Assembly: GCF_002797495.1 (NCBI RefSeq)
Contig: NZ_PGEZ01000001.1
Span: 1,240,001 to 1,304,000, forward strand
Origin: Mumia flava
GTDB lineage: Bacteria; Actinomycetota; Actinomycetes; Propionibacteriales; Nocardioidaceae
Reading direction: 5' to 3'
DNA: 64,000 bases
Part shown: one piece after another, positions 57,006-64,000 of the stretch
Layout: each line of letters starts with the position of its first letter
Numbering within the stretch: the stretch's first letter is position 1
Notes under the pieces: generated by a model
The model's input: the letters and a program-made list of their open reading frames with translations, nothing else
What the model was told of the DNA's origin: nothing
Databases searched by the model: none
Program-made: the position numbers and the translations under genes

Positions 57006-58508
57006 ATGAGCGACTCGGTGCGGACACGCGGCTCGTCGAAGCCCACGGGAGTACGGGCGTCGTTCGTCGTCCTGGCGAACCGCCTGCCGGTCGACCGCGT
57101 CTCGATGCCGGACGGCAGCACGGCCTGGCGTACCTCGCCCGGCGGCCTCGTCACCGCCCTCGAGCCGGTGATGCGCAGGCAGGGCGGGGCGTGGATCGGC
57201 TGGTCCGGAGCGCCGGACGAGAAGCTCGACCCGTTCGAGCACGACGGGCTGCAGCTCGTCCCGATCCCGATCAAGGCCGACGAGGTCGAGGAGTACTACG
57301 AGGGCTTCTCGAACTCCACCCTCTGGCCGCTCTACCACGACGTGATCGCACCACCGGAGTTCCACCGCGAGTGGTTCGACGCGTACGTGGTGGTGAACCG
57401 CCGCTTCGCCGAGTTCGCCGCCGAGATCGCCGAACCGAACGCCGTCGTGTGGGTCCAGGACTACCAGCTCCAGCTCGTGCCGCAGATGCTGCGCGAGCTG
57501 CGCCCGGACCTGCGGATCGGCTTCTTCCTGCACGTGCCGTTCCCGCCGGTCGAGCTCTACACGCAGCTGCCGTGGCGGCGACGGATCCTCGAGGGTCTGC
57601 TCGGCGCGGACATCGTCGGGTTCCAGACGACCGGGGCCGCCCAGAACTTCGTCCGGCTCGTCCGGCTGCGGGTCGGGCACAAGACCCACCGCGACACGGT
57701 CTACCTCCCCGACGGCCGGTCGGTCGTCGCGAAGGCGTACCCGATCTCGATCGACACGGGCTACTTCGAGGAGCTCGCCCGCCAGCCCGAGACGGAGGCA
57801 CGGGCCAGCGAGATCCGCGCGAGCCTCGGCAACCCCCGCTTCGTCCTGCTGGGCGTCGACCGGCTCGACTACACCAAGGGCCTGCCGCAGCGGCTGCGGG
57901 CCTTCGGCGAGCTGGCGTCGGAGGGGCTGCTCGACCCGGCCGACGCGGTCTTCGTCCAGGTGGCGCCGCCGTCGCGGGAGCGGGTCGACCAGTACCGCCG
58001 CCTGCGCGACGAGATCGACCGGATCGTCGGCCGGATCAACGGCGACGTCGGGCGGATCGGCCAGCCCCCGATCACGTACCTGCACTCGTCCTACCCGCGC
58101 GCGGAGATGGCGGCGCTGTACCGCGCGGCGGACGTGATGGTGGTGACTCCGCTGCGCGACGGCATGAATCTCGTCGCGAAGGAGTACGTCGCGACCCGCT
58201 ACCTCGACTCCGGGGCGCTGGTGCTCAGCGAGTTCGCCGGTGCCGCGGCCGAGCTGAAGCAGGCGTACCTCGTCAACCCGTACGACATCAACGGGATGAA
58301 GGCGACCATGCTGAAGGCGATCTCCGACCCGCCGAAGGAGAAGTCGAAGCGGATGCGCGCGATGCGGCGCCAGGTCAAGGAGCACGACATCGAGACCTGG
58401 GCGCGAACCTTCCTCGAGGACCTCGCGCAGGTCCGTGAGCCGCACGGCAAGCGCACCCGCCCGGTCGGTGACGAGGCACGGCCCGGGGCGGCCTCGGAGT
58501 CGCGTTAG
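57006..58508 (+). CDS. otsA: Trehalose-6-phosphate synthase
   Basis: A 500-residue GT20 glycosyltransferase. VVLANRLPVDRVSMPDGSTA, TSPGGLVTALEPVM, VWVQDYQLQLVPQMLRELRP, GFFLHVPFPP, GVDRLDYTKGLPQRLRAF and TPLRDGMNLVAKEYVATR are the UDP-glucose and glucose-6-phosphate binding landmarks. It makes trehalose-6-phosphate for OtsB. The ATG at 57006 lies 6 nt after TAGGGT (56994-56999), so the mRNA is probably leaderless. The preceding oxidoreductase ends 9 nt upstream, so internal promoter activity is implied. Confidence 0.96.
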   Translation: MSDSVRTRGSSKPTGVRASFVVLANRLPVDRVSMPDGSTAWRTSPGGLVTALEPVMRRQGGAWIGWSGAPDEKLDPFEHDGLQLVPIPIKADEVEEYYEGFSNSTLWPLYHDVIAPPEFHREWFDAYVVVNRRFAEFAAEIAEPNAVVWVQDYQLQLVPQMLRELRPDLRIGFFLHVPFPPVELYTQLPWRRRILEGLLGADIVGFQTTGAAQNFVRLVRLRVGHKTHRDTVYLPDGRSVVAKAYPISIDTGYFEELARQPETEARASEIRASLGNPRFVLLGVDRLDYTKGLPQRLRAFGELASEGLLDPADAVFVQVAPPSRERVDQYRRLRDEIDRIVGRINGDVGRIGQPPITYLHSSYPRAEMAALYRAADVMVVTPLRDGMNLVAKEYVATRYLDSGALVLSEFAGAAAELKQAYLVNPYDINGMKATMLKAISDPPKEKSKRMRAMRRQVKEHDIETWARTFLEDLAQVREPHGKRTRPVGDEARPGAASESR

Positions 58509-58518
58509 GGTCGAAGGC

Positions 58519-59115
58519 ATGCGCCCGAGCCAGTGGTACGAAGCACAGGACCTGTTCGGTGATCACGTCACCCTCGCGCAGCTGAGGCCGCACCACGCCG
58601 AGGGGGTGCTGGCGGCGTCCGACGACGACGCGGTGTTCCGCTGGCTGTCCTTCGACCGCCCGGCCGACCTCGCCGCGGCCGAGAAGATCGTCACGGGCTA
58701 CCTCGCGATCCCCGACAGCGTCGCGTGGGCGCAGATCGACACGAAGTCCGGCGACCTCGCGGGGCTGACGACGTTCTACGACATCGATCCCGCCCGGCGC
58801 GGCGTGAAGATCGGCTGGACCTGGCTCGGCGAGCGGTTCCAACGGTCCGGGATCAACACGGAGGCGAAGCTCATGCTGCTCTCGCACGCCTTCGACACCC
58901 TCGGCGCCGTCCGGGTCGCGTGGGAGACCGACGTCCTCAACGAGCAGTCGCAGGCCGCGATCGAGCGGCTCGGCGCGACCCGCGAGGGCGTGCTGCGCAA
59001 GCACAGGCCGCGCAAGGACGGGTCCTGGCGCGACACGGTGGTCTACTCCGTGACCGACGAGGAGTGGCCGCAGGTCCGTACGGCCCTGCGCGCCGCGCTC
59101 GACTCGGCCTCCTGA
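58519..59115 (+). CDS. GNAT acetyltransferase, RimJ/RimL type
   Basis: A 198-residue GNAT protein. VTLAQLRPHHAEGVLAASDD begins the fold, KIGWTWLGERFQRSGINTEA is the acetyl-CoA-binding motif A, and WETDVLNEQSQAAIERLGAT REGVLRKHR the motif B typical of RimJ/RimL-like N-acetyltransferases. Substrate unknown; protein N-termini or small amines are usual. The ATG at 58519 lies 7 nt after TAGGGT (58506-58511), which overlaps the end of otsA. Confidence 0.87.
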   Translation: MRPSQWYEAQDLFGDHVTLAQLRPHHAEGVLAASDDDAVFRWLSFDRPADLAAAEKIVTGYLAIPDSVAWAQIDTKSGDLAGLTTFYDIDPARRGVKIGWTWLGERFQRSGINTEAKLMLLSHAFDTLGAVRVAWETDVLNEQSQAAIERLGATREGVLRKHRPRKDGSWRDTVVYSVTDEEWPQVRTALRAALDSAS

Positions 59116-59129
59116 CGCCCCGGCGCGCT

Positions 59130-59193
59130 CCCGATTCGACGCGTTTCCCACCGATCCTCGGGCGCGAATCGGTGGGAAACGCGTCGAATCGGG
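59130..59193. terminator. Perfect 26-bp stem-loop between convergent genes
   Basis: The arm cccgattcgacgcgtttccc + accgat (59130-59155) is mirrored exactly at 59168-59193 around a 12-nt loop. It separates the GNAT gene from the convergent MFS gene (stop at 59202) and should end transcripts from both sides. Confidence 0.85.
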
Positions 59194-59201
59194 GGCGGGG
59201 C

Positions 59202-60410
59202 TCAGCGGTGCGGGGCGGTTCCGAGGGTGCGCTGGGCGCAGACGGCGAGGACGAACGCGGTCCACGCCGCCACGACCGTGACCGCGAGCGCCGGACCGTA
59301 GCCGCCGACGTCGGCGAGCCGACCGGCGACGGTCGACCCGAGCGCGTACCCGATCCCGGTGGCGCCCGCGAGCATCGTCATCGCGGCACCGACGCGGGAC
59401 AACGGCACCATCCGCTCGCCGAGGGTGAAGTTGCTGATCATGTACGGCGCGACCGCGAAGCCCAGTGCCAGCACCACCGCGACCATCCCGGCGACGGAGT
59501 GGACGAAGACGAGCGGTGATGCGAGCAGCGCCAGGGCACCGGCGGCGACGAGGATCCGCCGCTCGAACGGCACGCGCGCCGGCACCCACGCCATCGACAG
59601 GCCGGCGACGACGGACCCGACCCCGAGCGTGGCGTGGATCAGCCCGGCGACTCCCGGCACGCCGTCGGCGGTCGCGAGCGCGGTCGCCCCGGTCTGGATC
59701 GACCCGAAGAGCACGCCGACGAGCAGCTGCGCGCCGACGAGGACCGCGAACGCACCGGTCAACAGCCGGGTCCGGGCCGCGCGCGCGACGTGCGTGCCGC
59801 CGGTGAGCGCCGCGGTCGGGTGGAGCGCGAACCAGCCTCCGAACACCGCGAGCAGTCCGGCGGCGACGAGCAGGGATCCGGCGGGATCGATCAGGACCGC
59901 GACCGCACCCACCAGGGCCGGGCCGAGGACGAACGACGCCTCGTCCGCGGCGCCCTCGTAGGAGAAGGCGGCGTCGACGAGCTGCGGCGACTCGTGCCCT
60001 GCGCGGCCCGCGATCGGGCGCCAGCGCACCCGGGCGAGCGGGCCGACCTGCGGCATCGCCGCGCCGGTGGCTGCGGCCACCGCGACGAGCAGGGCGCCCG
60101 GGGCGCCGGCCTCGGCCAGCACGACGAGCACGGCGAGCCCGGCTGCGCCAGCGAACGACTGCACGAGGACGACCGGGCGCTGTCCGATGCGGTCCGCCAT
60201 CCCGCCGGCGACGGGAGCGACGACAGCGTTCGCGACGGCGAGCGCACCGGCGGCGAGGCCGCCGAGGGTGTACTGGCCGGTCGTGGTCGAGACGAGCAGC
60301 AGCGTGCCCATCTGGCTCATCGCCAGCGGGAGACGCCCGAGGAAGGCCACGACCACGTAGGCAGGTCCGGCCAGGGTGAACAGGCTGCGATACGCAGCGA
60401 CGGGTGACAC
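59202..60410 (-). CDS. MFS transporter, 12 TM
   Basis: A 402-residue major facilitator. VVAFLGRLPLAMSQMGTLLL, the loop GGMADRIGQRPVVLVQSFAG (motif A) and ATGAAMPQVGPLARVRWRPI place it among sugar/drug exporters of actinobacteria. Twelve hydrophobic segments are visible. The GTG at 60410 follows GGAGGG by 7 nt, a strong ribosome site that excludes an in-frame extension. Substrate unknown. It is divergent from another MFS gene 134 bp away. Confidence 0.85.
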   Translation of the reverse strand: MSPVAAYRSLFTLAGPAYVVVAFLGRLPLAMSQMGTLLLVSTTTGQYTLGGLAAGALAVANAVVAPVAGGMADRIGQRPVVLVQSFAGAAGLAVLVVLAEAGAPGALLVAVAAATGAAMPQVGPLARVRWRPIAGRAGHESPQLVDAAFSYEGAADEASFVLGPALVGAVAVLIDPAGSLLVAAGLLAVFGGWFALHPTAALTGGTHVARAARTRLLTGAFAVLVGAQLLVGVLFGSIQTGATALATADGVPGVAGLIHATLGVGSVVAGLSMAWVPARVPFERRILVAAGALALLASPLVFVHSVAGMVAVVLALGFAVAPYMISNFTLGERMVPLSRVGAAMTMLAGATGIGYALGSTVAGRLADVGGYGPALAVTVVAAWTAFVLAVCAQRTLGTAPHR

Positions 60411-60544
60411 AGGTCCCTCCGGGTACGACAGAAGGGCGCGTCTCCCACCGCCAGACAACGCCTCGTACCCTGTGCTCCAGCAAGTGTAACGGGCAGGTAA
60501 ACCCGCGCGCGAGCGCTGCATCGGCGGGCGTCTAGGCTCACCTG

Positions 60545-61741
60545 GTGAGTGCTCTGCAGCGTGCGCGGGTGGCGACGACGGCCTTCTTCGTGCTCAACGG
60601 ATTCACGATCGGGATCTGGGTCGTGAACATCCCGGTCGTCCAGGACCGCGCCGACGTCGACACCGTCCTCCTCGGCTGGCTCCTGCTGGTCCTCGGGGTT
60701 GCGGCGTTCGTCGGGATGCAGGCCGGCGGGTGGCTGTCCGACCGGGTCGGGTCCCACCGGGTCGAGCTGACGGCCGGGGCCCTGATGGGCATCTCGGTCC
60801 TCGGGCCGGCGCTCGCCCGCGACCCCGTCACGCTCGCCCTCGGGCTGGTCGCGCTCGGTCTCGCGAACGGCGTCCTCGACGTGTCCATGAACACCCAGGC
60901 AGTCGAGGTCGAGCGCACCTACGAGCGTCACGTGATGGGGTCCTTCCACGCGTTCTTCTCGCTGGGCGGCATGCTCGCCGCACTCGTCGGAGGCCTGCTG
61001 ATCTCGGCGGACGTGCCGATGCCGGTCACCGCCGCCGGTCTGGCGGTCGTCGGCGTCGCCCTGACCGCGGCCTGCCGTACGAGCGTGTGGCGGGCCGGGC
61101 GCGCGAGCACCGGCGCGACCGAGGAGGCGTCCGAGGGAGCACGCCGGCGGACCTCGGCCGGCTGGACCTGGCGGATCGCGGGCCTGGCCGCGCTGGCCTT
61201 CGCTCTGTTCCTCGCCGAGGGGGTCGCGGGCGACTGGTCCGCGGTGCACCTGCACGAGGTCCTCGGGACCTCGAAGGCGACCGCTGCCTGGGCGTTCGGA
61301 TCGTTCTCGCTGGCGATGACCGTCGGACGGCTGCTCACCGACCGGGTGGTGACCCGGATCGGACGTGCGGCGTTCGTCCGCGCCGGGGCGCTGATCGCCG
61401 CCGTCGGCCTCGGGTCTGCTGCCCTGGCGCCGACGACCTGGCTCGCGGTCGCGGGATGGACCCTGTTCGGGATCGGGCTGTCGGGCTGCGTCCCGCAGTT
61501 CCTGTCGGCGGCCGGTCACGTCGATCCGGCCGCCGCCGGACGGAACGTCGCGAAGGTCGCCGGGTTCGGGTACGTCGGGCTGCTCGCGGGCCCGGCCGTG
61601 ATCGGGCTGCTGACGCACTGGGTGCCGCTGACCAGCGCGTTCTGGCTCCCGGTCGCCGGATGCGTCGCCGCCGGGCTCGTCGCGCCGTACCTCCTGCGGC
61701 CCGACCCCGCCGCGGGTGACTCGCGAGCCCGCCGCGGGTGA
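60545..61741 (+). CDS. MFS transporter, FucP/YbjJ-like, 12 TM
   Basis: A 398-residue major facilitator: FFVLNGFTIGIWVVNIPVVQ, QAGGWLSDRVGSHRVELTAG (motif A), NGVLDVSMNTQAVEVERTYE and GSFHAFFSLGGMLAALVGGL follow the YbjJ/inner-membrane-mosC pattern. The GTG at 60545 lies 6 nt after TAGGCT (60533-60538), so transcription is probably leaderless. The C-terminal codons fall in a 22-bp tandem duplication that supplies the stop in a shifted frame. Substrate unknown. Confidence 0.87.
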   Translation: MSALQRARVATTAFFVLNGFTIGIWVVNIPVVQDRADVDTVLLGWLLLVLGVAAFVGMQAGGWLSDRVGSHRVELTAGALMGISVLGPALARDPVTLALGLVALGLANGVLDVSMNTQAVEVERTYERHVMGSFHAFFSLGGMLAALVGGLLISADVPMPVTAAGLAVVGVALTAACRTSVWRAGRASTGATEEASEGARRRTSAGWTWRIAGLAALAFALFLAEGVAGDWSAVHLHEVLGTSKATAAWAFGSFSLAMTVGRLLTDRVVTRIGRAAFVRAGALIAAVGLGSAALAPTTWLAVAGWTLFGIGLSGCVPQFLSAAGHVDPAAAGRNVAKVAGFGYVGLLAGPAVIGLLTHWVPLTSAFWLPVAGCVAAGLVAPYLLRPDPAAGDSRARRG

Positions 61742-61750
61742 CTCGCGAGC
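61709..61750. repeat. 22-bp-period duplication at the end of the MFS gene
   Basis: gccgcgggtgactcgcgagc occurs at 61709-61728 and 61731-61750. Because 22 is not a multiple of three, the second copy is read in another frame and gives the stop (ggg tga), so the duplication changed the protein tail. The second copy also supplies sequence just before the next gene's -10 box. Confidence 0.8.
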
Positions 61751-61765
61751 GGATAGTGTCGGGGG

Positions 61766-62140
61766 ATGGCGCACCCACGGATGTACGACGAGGACGACCC
61801 GCTGCTCGCGCGGGTCCGCGAGGTGTGCCTCGCGCTGCCGGAGTCGGCCGAGGTCGAGTCCTGGGGACGCCCGACGTTCCGCGCCGGCAAGAAGATCTTC
61901 GCGGTCTACGGAGCCAGCGGGGAGGACAGCCACGCGCTGATCGTCAAGCCCGACCCGGCCGAACGGGACGCGCTCGTCGACGATCCGCGATTCTTCTCGC
62001 CTCCGTACTTCGGACCGTCGGGCTGGCTCGCGCTCGACCTCGACGCAGCGGCGCCGGACTGGGACGAGGTCACCGAGCTCGCCACCGACTCGTACCGCCA
62101 GGTCGCCCTGGTCCGGATGCTCAAGGCGCTCGACGCCTGA
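61766..62140 (+). CDS. MmcQ/YjbR family protein
   Basis: A 124-residue YjbR-like double-wing DNA-binding-fold protein: LARVREVCLALPESAEVESW, GRPTFRAGKKIFAVYG, then LIVKPDPAERDALVDDPRFF and YFGPSGWLALDLDAAAPDWD. The role is unknown; CyaY-like fold and DNA binding have been proposed for the family. The ATG at 61766 lies 6 nt after TAGTGT (61754-61759), a leaderless arrangement. Confidence 0.9.
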   Translation: MAHPRMYDEDDPLLARVREVCLALPESAEVESWGRPTFRAGKKIFAVYGASGEDSHALIVKPDPAERDALVDDPRFFSPPYFGPSGWLALDLDAAAPDWDEVTELATDSYRQVALVRMLKALDA

Positions 62141-62259
62141 GATCGGCGGCGCCGCTCGAGCCATGAGCTCCACGGGGCGAGCACCACCGGCGGTGCGGGC
62201 TGTGGAAACGGCTCCGGGCCGCCACAATGGGCGGGCGACGTGACGAGGGAGGACCACGG

Positions 62260-62586
62260 ATGGCCGCGAAGCCGGACCAGCGATTCGTGCTCGCGAACGA
62301 GCGCACGTACCTCGCCTACATCCGCACCGCCATCGCGCTCGTGGTCGGCGGCGCCGCGACGCTGCACCTGGAGGACCTGCTCGGGTCGGTCGCGGTCACC
62401 CGCGCGGTCGGCGCCGTGATCCTGCTGACCGGGATCGCCACCGTGGTCGTCGGCTACCGCCGCTGGCGCGACAACGACCGCGCGATCGCGGCCGACGAGC
62501 CTCTGCGTCCGACCGTCACGCCGTTCGCCCTGGCAGCGGAAATCATCGTCATCGCCTTCGTGGTGGCCGTGCTCTCGCTGATCTGA
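62260..62586 (+). CDS. DUF202 (YidH-like) membrane protein
   Basis: A 108-residue protein with three predicted helices. [20 protein letters not shown] is the family signature (NERTxLAxxRTxLA), and [20 protein letters not shown] connects helices 2 and 3. Function unknown; membership of this family in transport complexes has been suggested. GGGAGGA precedes the ATG at 62260, so an in-frame ATG at 62227 is not needed. Confidence 0.88.
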   Translation: MAAKPDQRFVLANERTYLAYIRTAIALVVGGAATLHLEDLLGSVAVTRAVGAVILLTGIATVVVGYRRWRDNDRAIAADEPLRPTVTPFALAAEIIVIAFVVAVLSLI

Positions 62587-62608
62587 GGGCGTCGCTACGC
62601 TGACGTCC

Positions 62609-63283
62609 GTGCCGGCTCCGCTCTCCGACCTCGTCGCCCCCGACTGGGCCGAGGCACTCGCGCCCGTCGCCGACCGCGTCGCCGCGATGGGTGACTTCCT
62701 GCGGTCCGAGATCGCCGCCGGGCGGCAGTACCTTCCCGAGGGACCCAACGTGCTGCGCGCGTTCGCCGAGCCGATGGCGTCCGTCAAGGTGCTGGTCGTG
62801 GGCCAGGACCCGTACCCGACGCCCGGGCACGCGGTCGGGCTGTCGTTCTCCGTCGCTGCGGACGTACGACCGGTCCCGCGCAGCCTCGCCAACATCTTCG
62901 CCGAGCTCCAGTCCGACCTCGGACTCCCGGCGCCGACCAGCGGCGACCTCACACCGTGGTCGAAGCAGGGGGTGCTGCTGCTCAACCGTGTGCTGACGGT
63001 CGAGCCCGGCCGGTCGGCCAGTCACCGCGGCAAGGGCTGGGAGGACGTCACCGAGCAGGCGATCCGTGCGCTGGTCGAGCGGGACGCACCGCTCGTCGCC
63101 ATCCTGTGGGGGCGCGACGCGCAGTCGCTGCGCCCGTGGCTCGGTGACACCCCCGTGATCGCCTCCCCGCACCCGAGCCCGCTGTCGGCGTCGCGCGGCT
63201 TCTTCGGGTCACGCCCCTTCAGCCGCGTCGATGCCGCACTGGCCGCGCAGGGCGCGCCGAGGATCGACTGGCGCCTCCCCTGA
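62609..63283 (+). CDS. ung: Uracil-DNA glycosylase
   Basis: A 224-residue family 1 UDG. The water-activating loop [17 protein letters not shown] carries the catalytic D67, [18 protein letters not shown] the uracil-binding Asn, and [11 protein letters not shown] (His near 188) the DNA-intercalation loop. It removes uracil from DNA in base excision repair. The GTG at 62609 lies 7 nt after TACGCT (62596-62601), a leaderless layout. Confidence 0.97.
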   Translation: MPAPLSDLVAPDWAEALAPVADRVAAMGDFLRSEIAAGRQYLPEGPNVLRAFAEPMASVKVLVVGQDPYPTPGHAVGLSFSVAADVRPVPRSLANIFAELQSDLGLPAPTSGDLTPWSKQGVLLLNRVLTVEPGRSASHRGKGWEDVTEQAIRALVERDAPLVAILWGRDAQSLRPWLGDTPVIASPHPSPLSASRGFFGSRPFSRVDAALAAQGAPRIDWRLP

Positions 63284-63308
63284 CCCGGATCGGACTAGAG
63301 TCTGGCGC

Positions 63309-64000
63309 GTGAGCCACCCCCGCCCGCGCGACCGCGCCGCCGTCATCTCCGAGGGCTTCGAGATCCTGTCCAAGTGGGGTCTGCGGATCATCCTGATCGC
63401 CGCCGGCCTGTTCGTGGTGGGCTGGGTGATCGGCCGCTTCTGGATGATCGGGTTCCCGGTCATGGTCGCGCTGCTGCTCGCGACGCTCCTCGCACCCCCG
63501 GCCACCTTCCTGCGCCGCCGGGGGGTCCCGTCGCCGCTCGCGGCGGCCGTGACGGTCGTGGGGTTCGTCCTGGTGATCGCCGGCACGATCGCGGTGATCG
63601 CGCCCGAGGTCGCCGGCCAGGCACCGGAGATCGCCTCGGAGGCGTCGCGCGGTCTCGTCGCCGTCCAGGACTGGCTGCAGACCGGCCCGTTCGGGATCTC
63701 CGAGGACCAGCTCAACAACGCGATCAGCACGATCCAGGACTGGCTGCGCGACAGTGCGGCGGCGATCAGCGCGGGCGCTCTCTCGACGATCGGCGCGGCC
63801 ACCGGCGCTCTGGTGAACACGGTGCTGATCGTCGTGCTGTCGTTCTTCTTCGTGAAGGACGGGCACAAGTTCCTCCCGTGGCTCCACCGGGTCCTCGGCG
63901 AGCGGATCGGCGTCCACGCCCAGCAGCTCGGGCAGCGCGCCTGGGACACGCTCGGCGGGTTCATCCGGACCCAGGCCCTGGTGTCCCTGGTCGACGCGTT
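63309..64000 (+). CDS. AI-2E family (PerM/YdiK-like) transporter, N-terminal part
   Basis: The frame is open to the end of the window; 230 codons are visible. Hydrophobic pairs (LRIILIAAGLFVVGWVIGRF, MIGFPVMVALLLATLLAPPA, AAAVTVVGFVLVIAGTIAVI) come first, then a helical stretch EVAGQAPEIASEASRGLVAV, then NTVLIVVLSFFFVKDGHKFL, the last being a hallmark of the family. Members export small molecules or act as Na+/H+ antiporters; the autoinducer-2 link applies to few. The GTG at 63309 lies 7 nt after TAGAGT (63296-63301). The C-terminal portion is beyond the window edge. Confidence 0.9.
   Translation, partial: MSHPRPRDRAAVISEGFEILSKWGLRIILIAAGLFVVGWVIGRFWMIGFPVMVALLLATLLAPPATFLRRRGVPSPLAAAVTVVGFVLVIAGTIAVIAPEVAGQAPEIASEASRGLVAVQDWLQTGPFGISEDQLNNAISTIQDWLRDSAAAISAGALSTIGAATGALVNTVLIVVLSFFFVKDGHKFLPWLHRVLGERIGVHAQQLGQRAWDTLGGFIRTQALVSLVDA

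Overview
The window is very GC-rich, gene-dense DNA from an actinobacterium. Codon usage, frequent GTG starts, the many CGTACG-type hexamers and the gene content (DUF2530, DUF3027, DUF3263, LytR_C protein, actinobacterial XPB helicase with its helicase-associated partner, HspR/HAIR and HrcA/CIRCE heat-shock sites) point to a chromosome of the Nocardioidaceae type (Nocardioides/Aeromicrobium/Mumia-like). The family is an inference, not something read directly. No tRNA, rRNA, CRISPR array, phage or insertion sequence was seen; this looks like core and lineage-specific chromosome.

Layout. 1-2.5 kb: an operon with the end of an acyl-CoA synthetase, a TetR regulator, a 3-hydroxybutyrate-dehydrogenase-like SDR and an alpha/beta hydrolase. 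2.6-9.6 kb: purine permease, DUF2530 protein, MarR/efflux pair, a repeat-rich gap, DUF3027, a cold-shock-domain protein and a HAD phosphatase. 9.8-13.8 kb: PadR-ABC ATPase-FtsX permease operon behind a perfect 19-bp inverted repeat. 13.9-18.2 kb: Lon with a HAIR operator, a YihY/BrkB membrane protein, a glyoxalase-fold protein. 18.2-25.1 kb: two CGNR zinc-finger regulators, an orphan MazF/PemK-like protein, the helicase-associated protein, a thioesterase, an eight-copy 30-bp tandem array, the XPB-like helicase and acylphosphatase. 25.2-29.1 kb: serine hydrolase, sulfotransferase and small enzymes.

29.2-37.9 kb is a complete minus-strand molybdenum hydroxylase cluster: MobA-like nucleotidyltransferase, MoxR ATPase, VWA protein, XdhC, then CoxS-CoxL-CoxM-CoxG. 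CoxL carries AYRGAGR, the form II signature, so oxidation of CO itself is not assured. A CRP/GlxR-like site lies upstream of coxS. 37.9-43.6 kb: an M20 peptidase, a cell-wall amidase, an AAC(2')-I aminoglycoside acetyltransferase, a PaiB-like protein and GroEL with two CIRCE elements. 43.6-45.9 kb: thiO-thiS-thiG behind a promoter and TPP riboswitch. 46-50.8 kb: LysR/EamA pair, a methyltransferase, and a SAM-I riboswitch, threonine synthase and CysO/HcyS-like sulfur carrier ending in Gly-Gly-Ala-Val. 50.9-64 kb: RmuC, both trehalose genes (otsB and otsA, about 3.7 kb apart), a membrane hydrolase, LytR_C and DUF3263 proteins, Gfo/Idh/MocA oxidoreductase, GNAT, two MFS permeases, small proteins, Ung and a truncated AI-2E family transporter.

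Three window-wide patterns stand out. First, 26 start codons on both strands sit exactly 6 or 7 nt after a TANNNT box, the layout of leaderless transcripts. Second, several families of intergenic palindromes and repeats recur, including a gggtctcgatcgctcgct / cgcctcgaccagcgg element that has expanded into a tandem array. Third, regulation is readable at many loci: two riboswitches, HAIR, two CIRCE, a PadR-type operator and a CRP-like box. The most system-like candidate is the SAM-riboswitch/thrC/sulfur-carrier unit.
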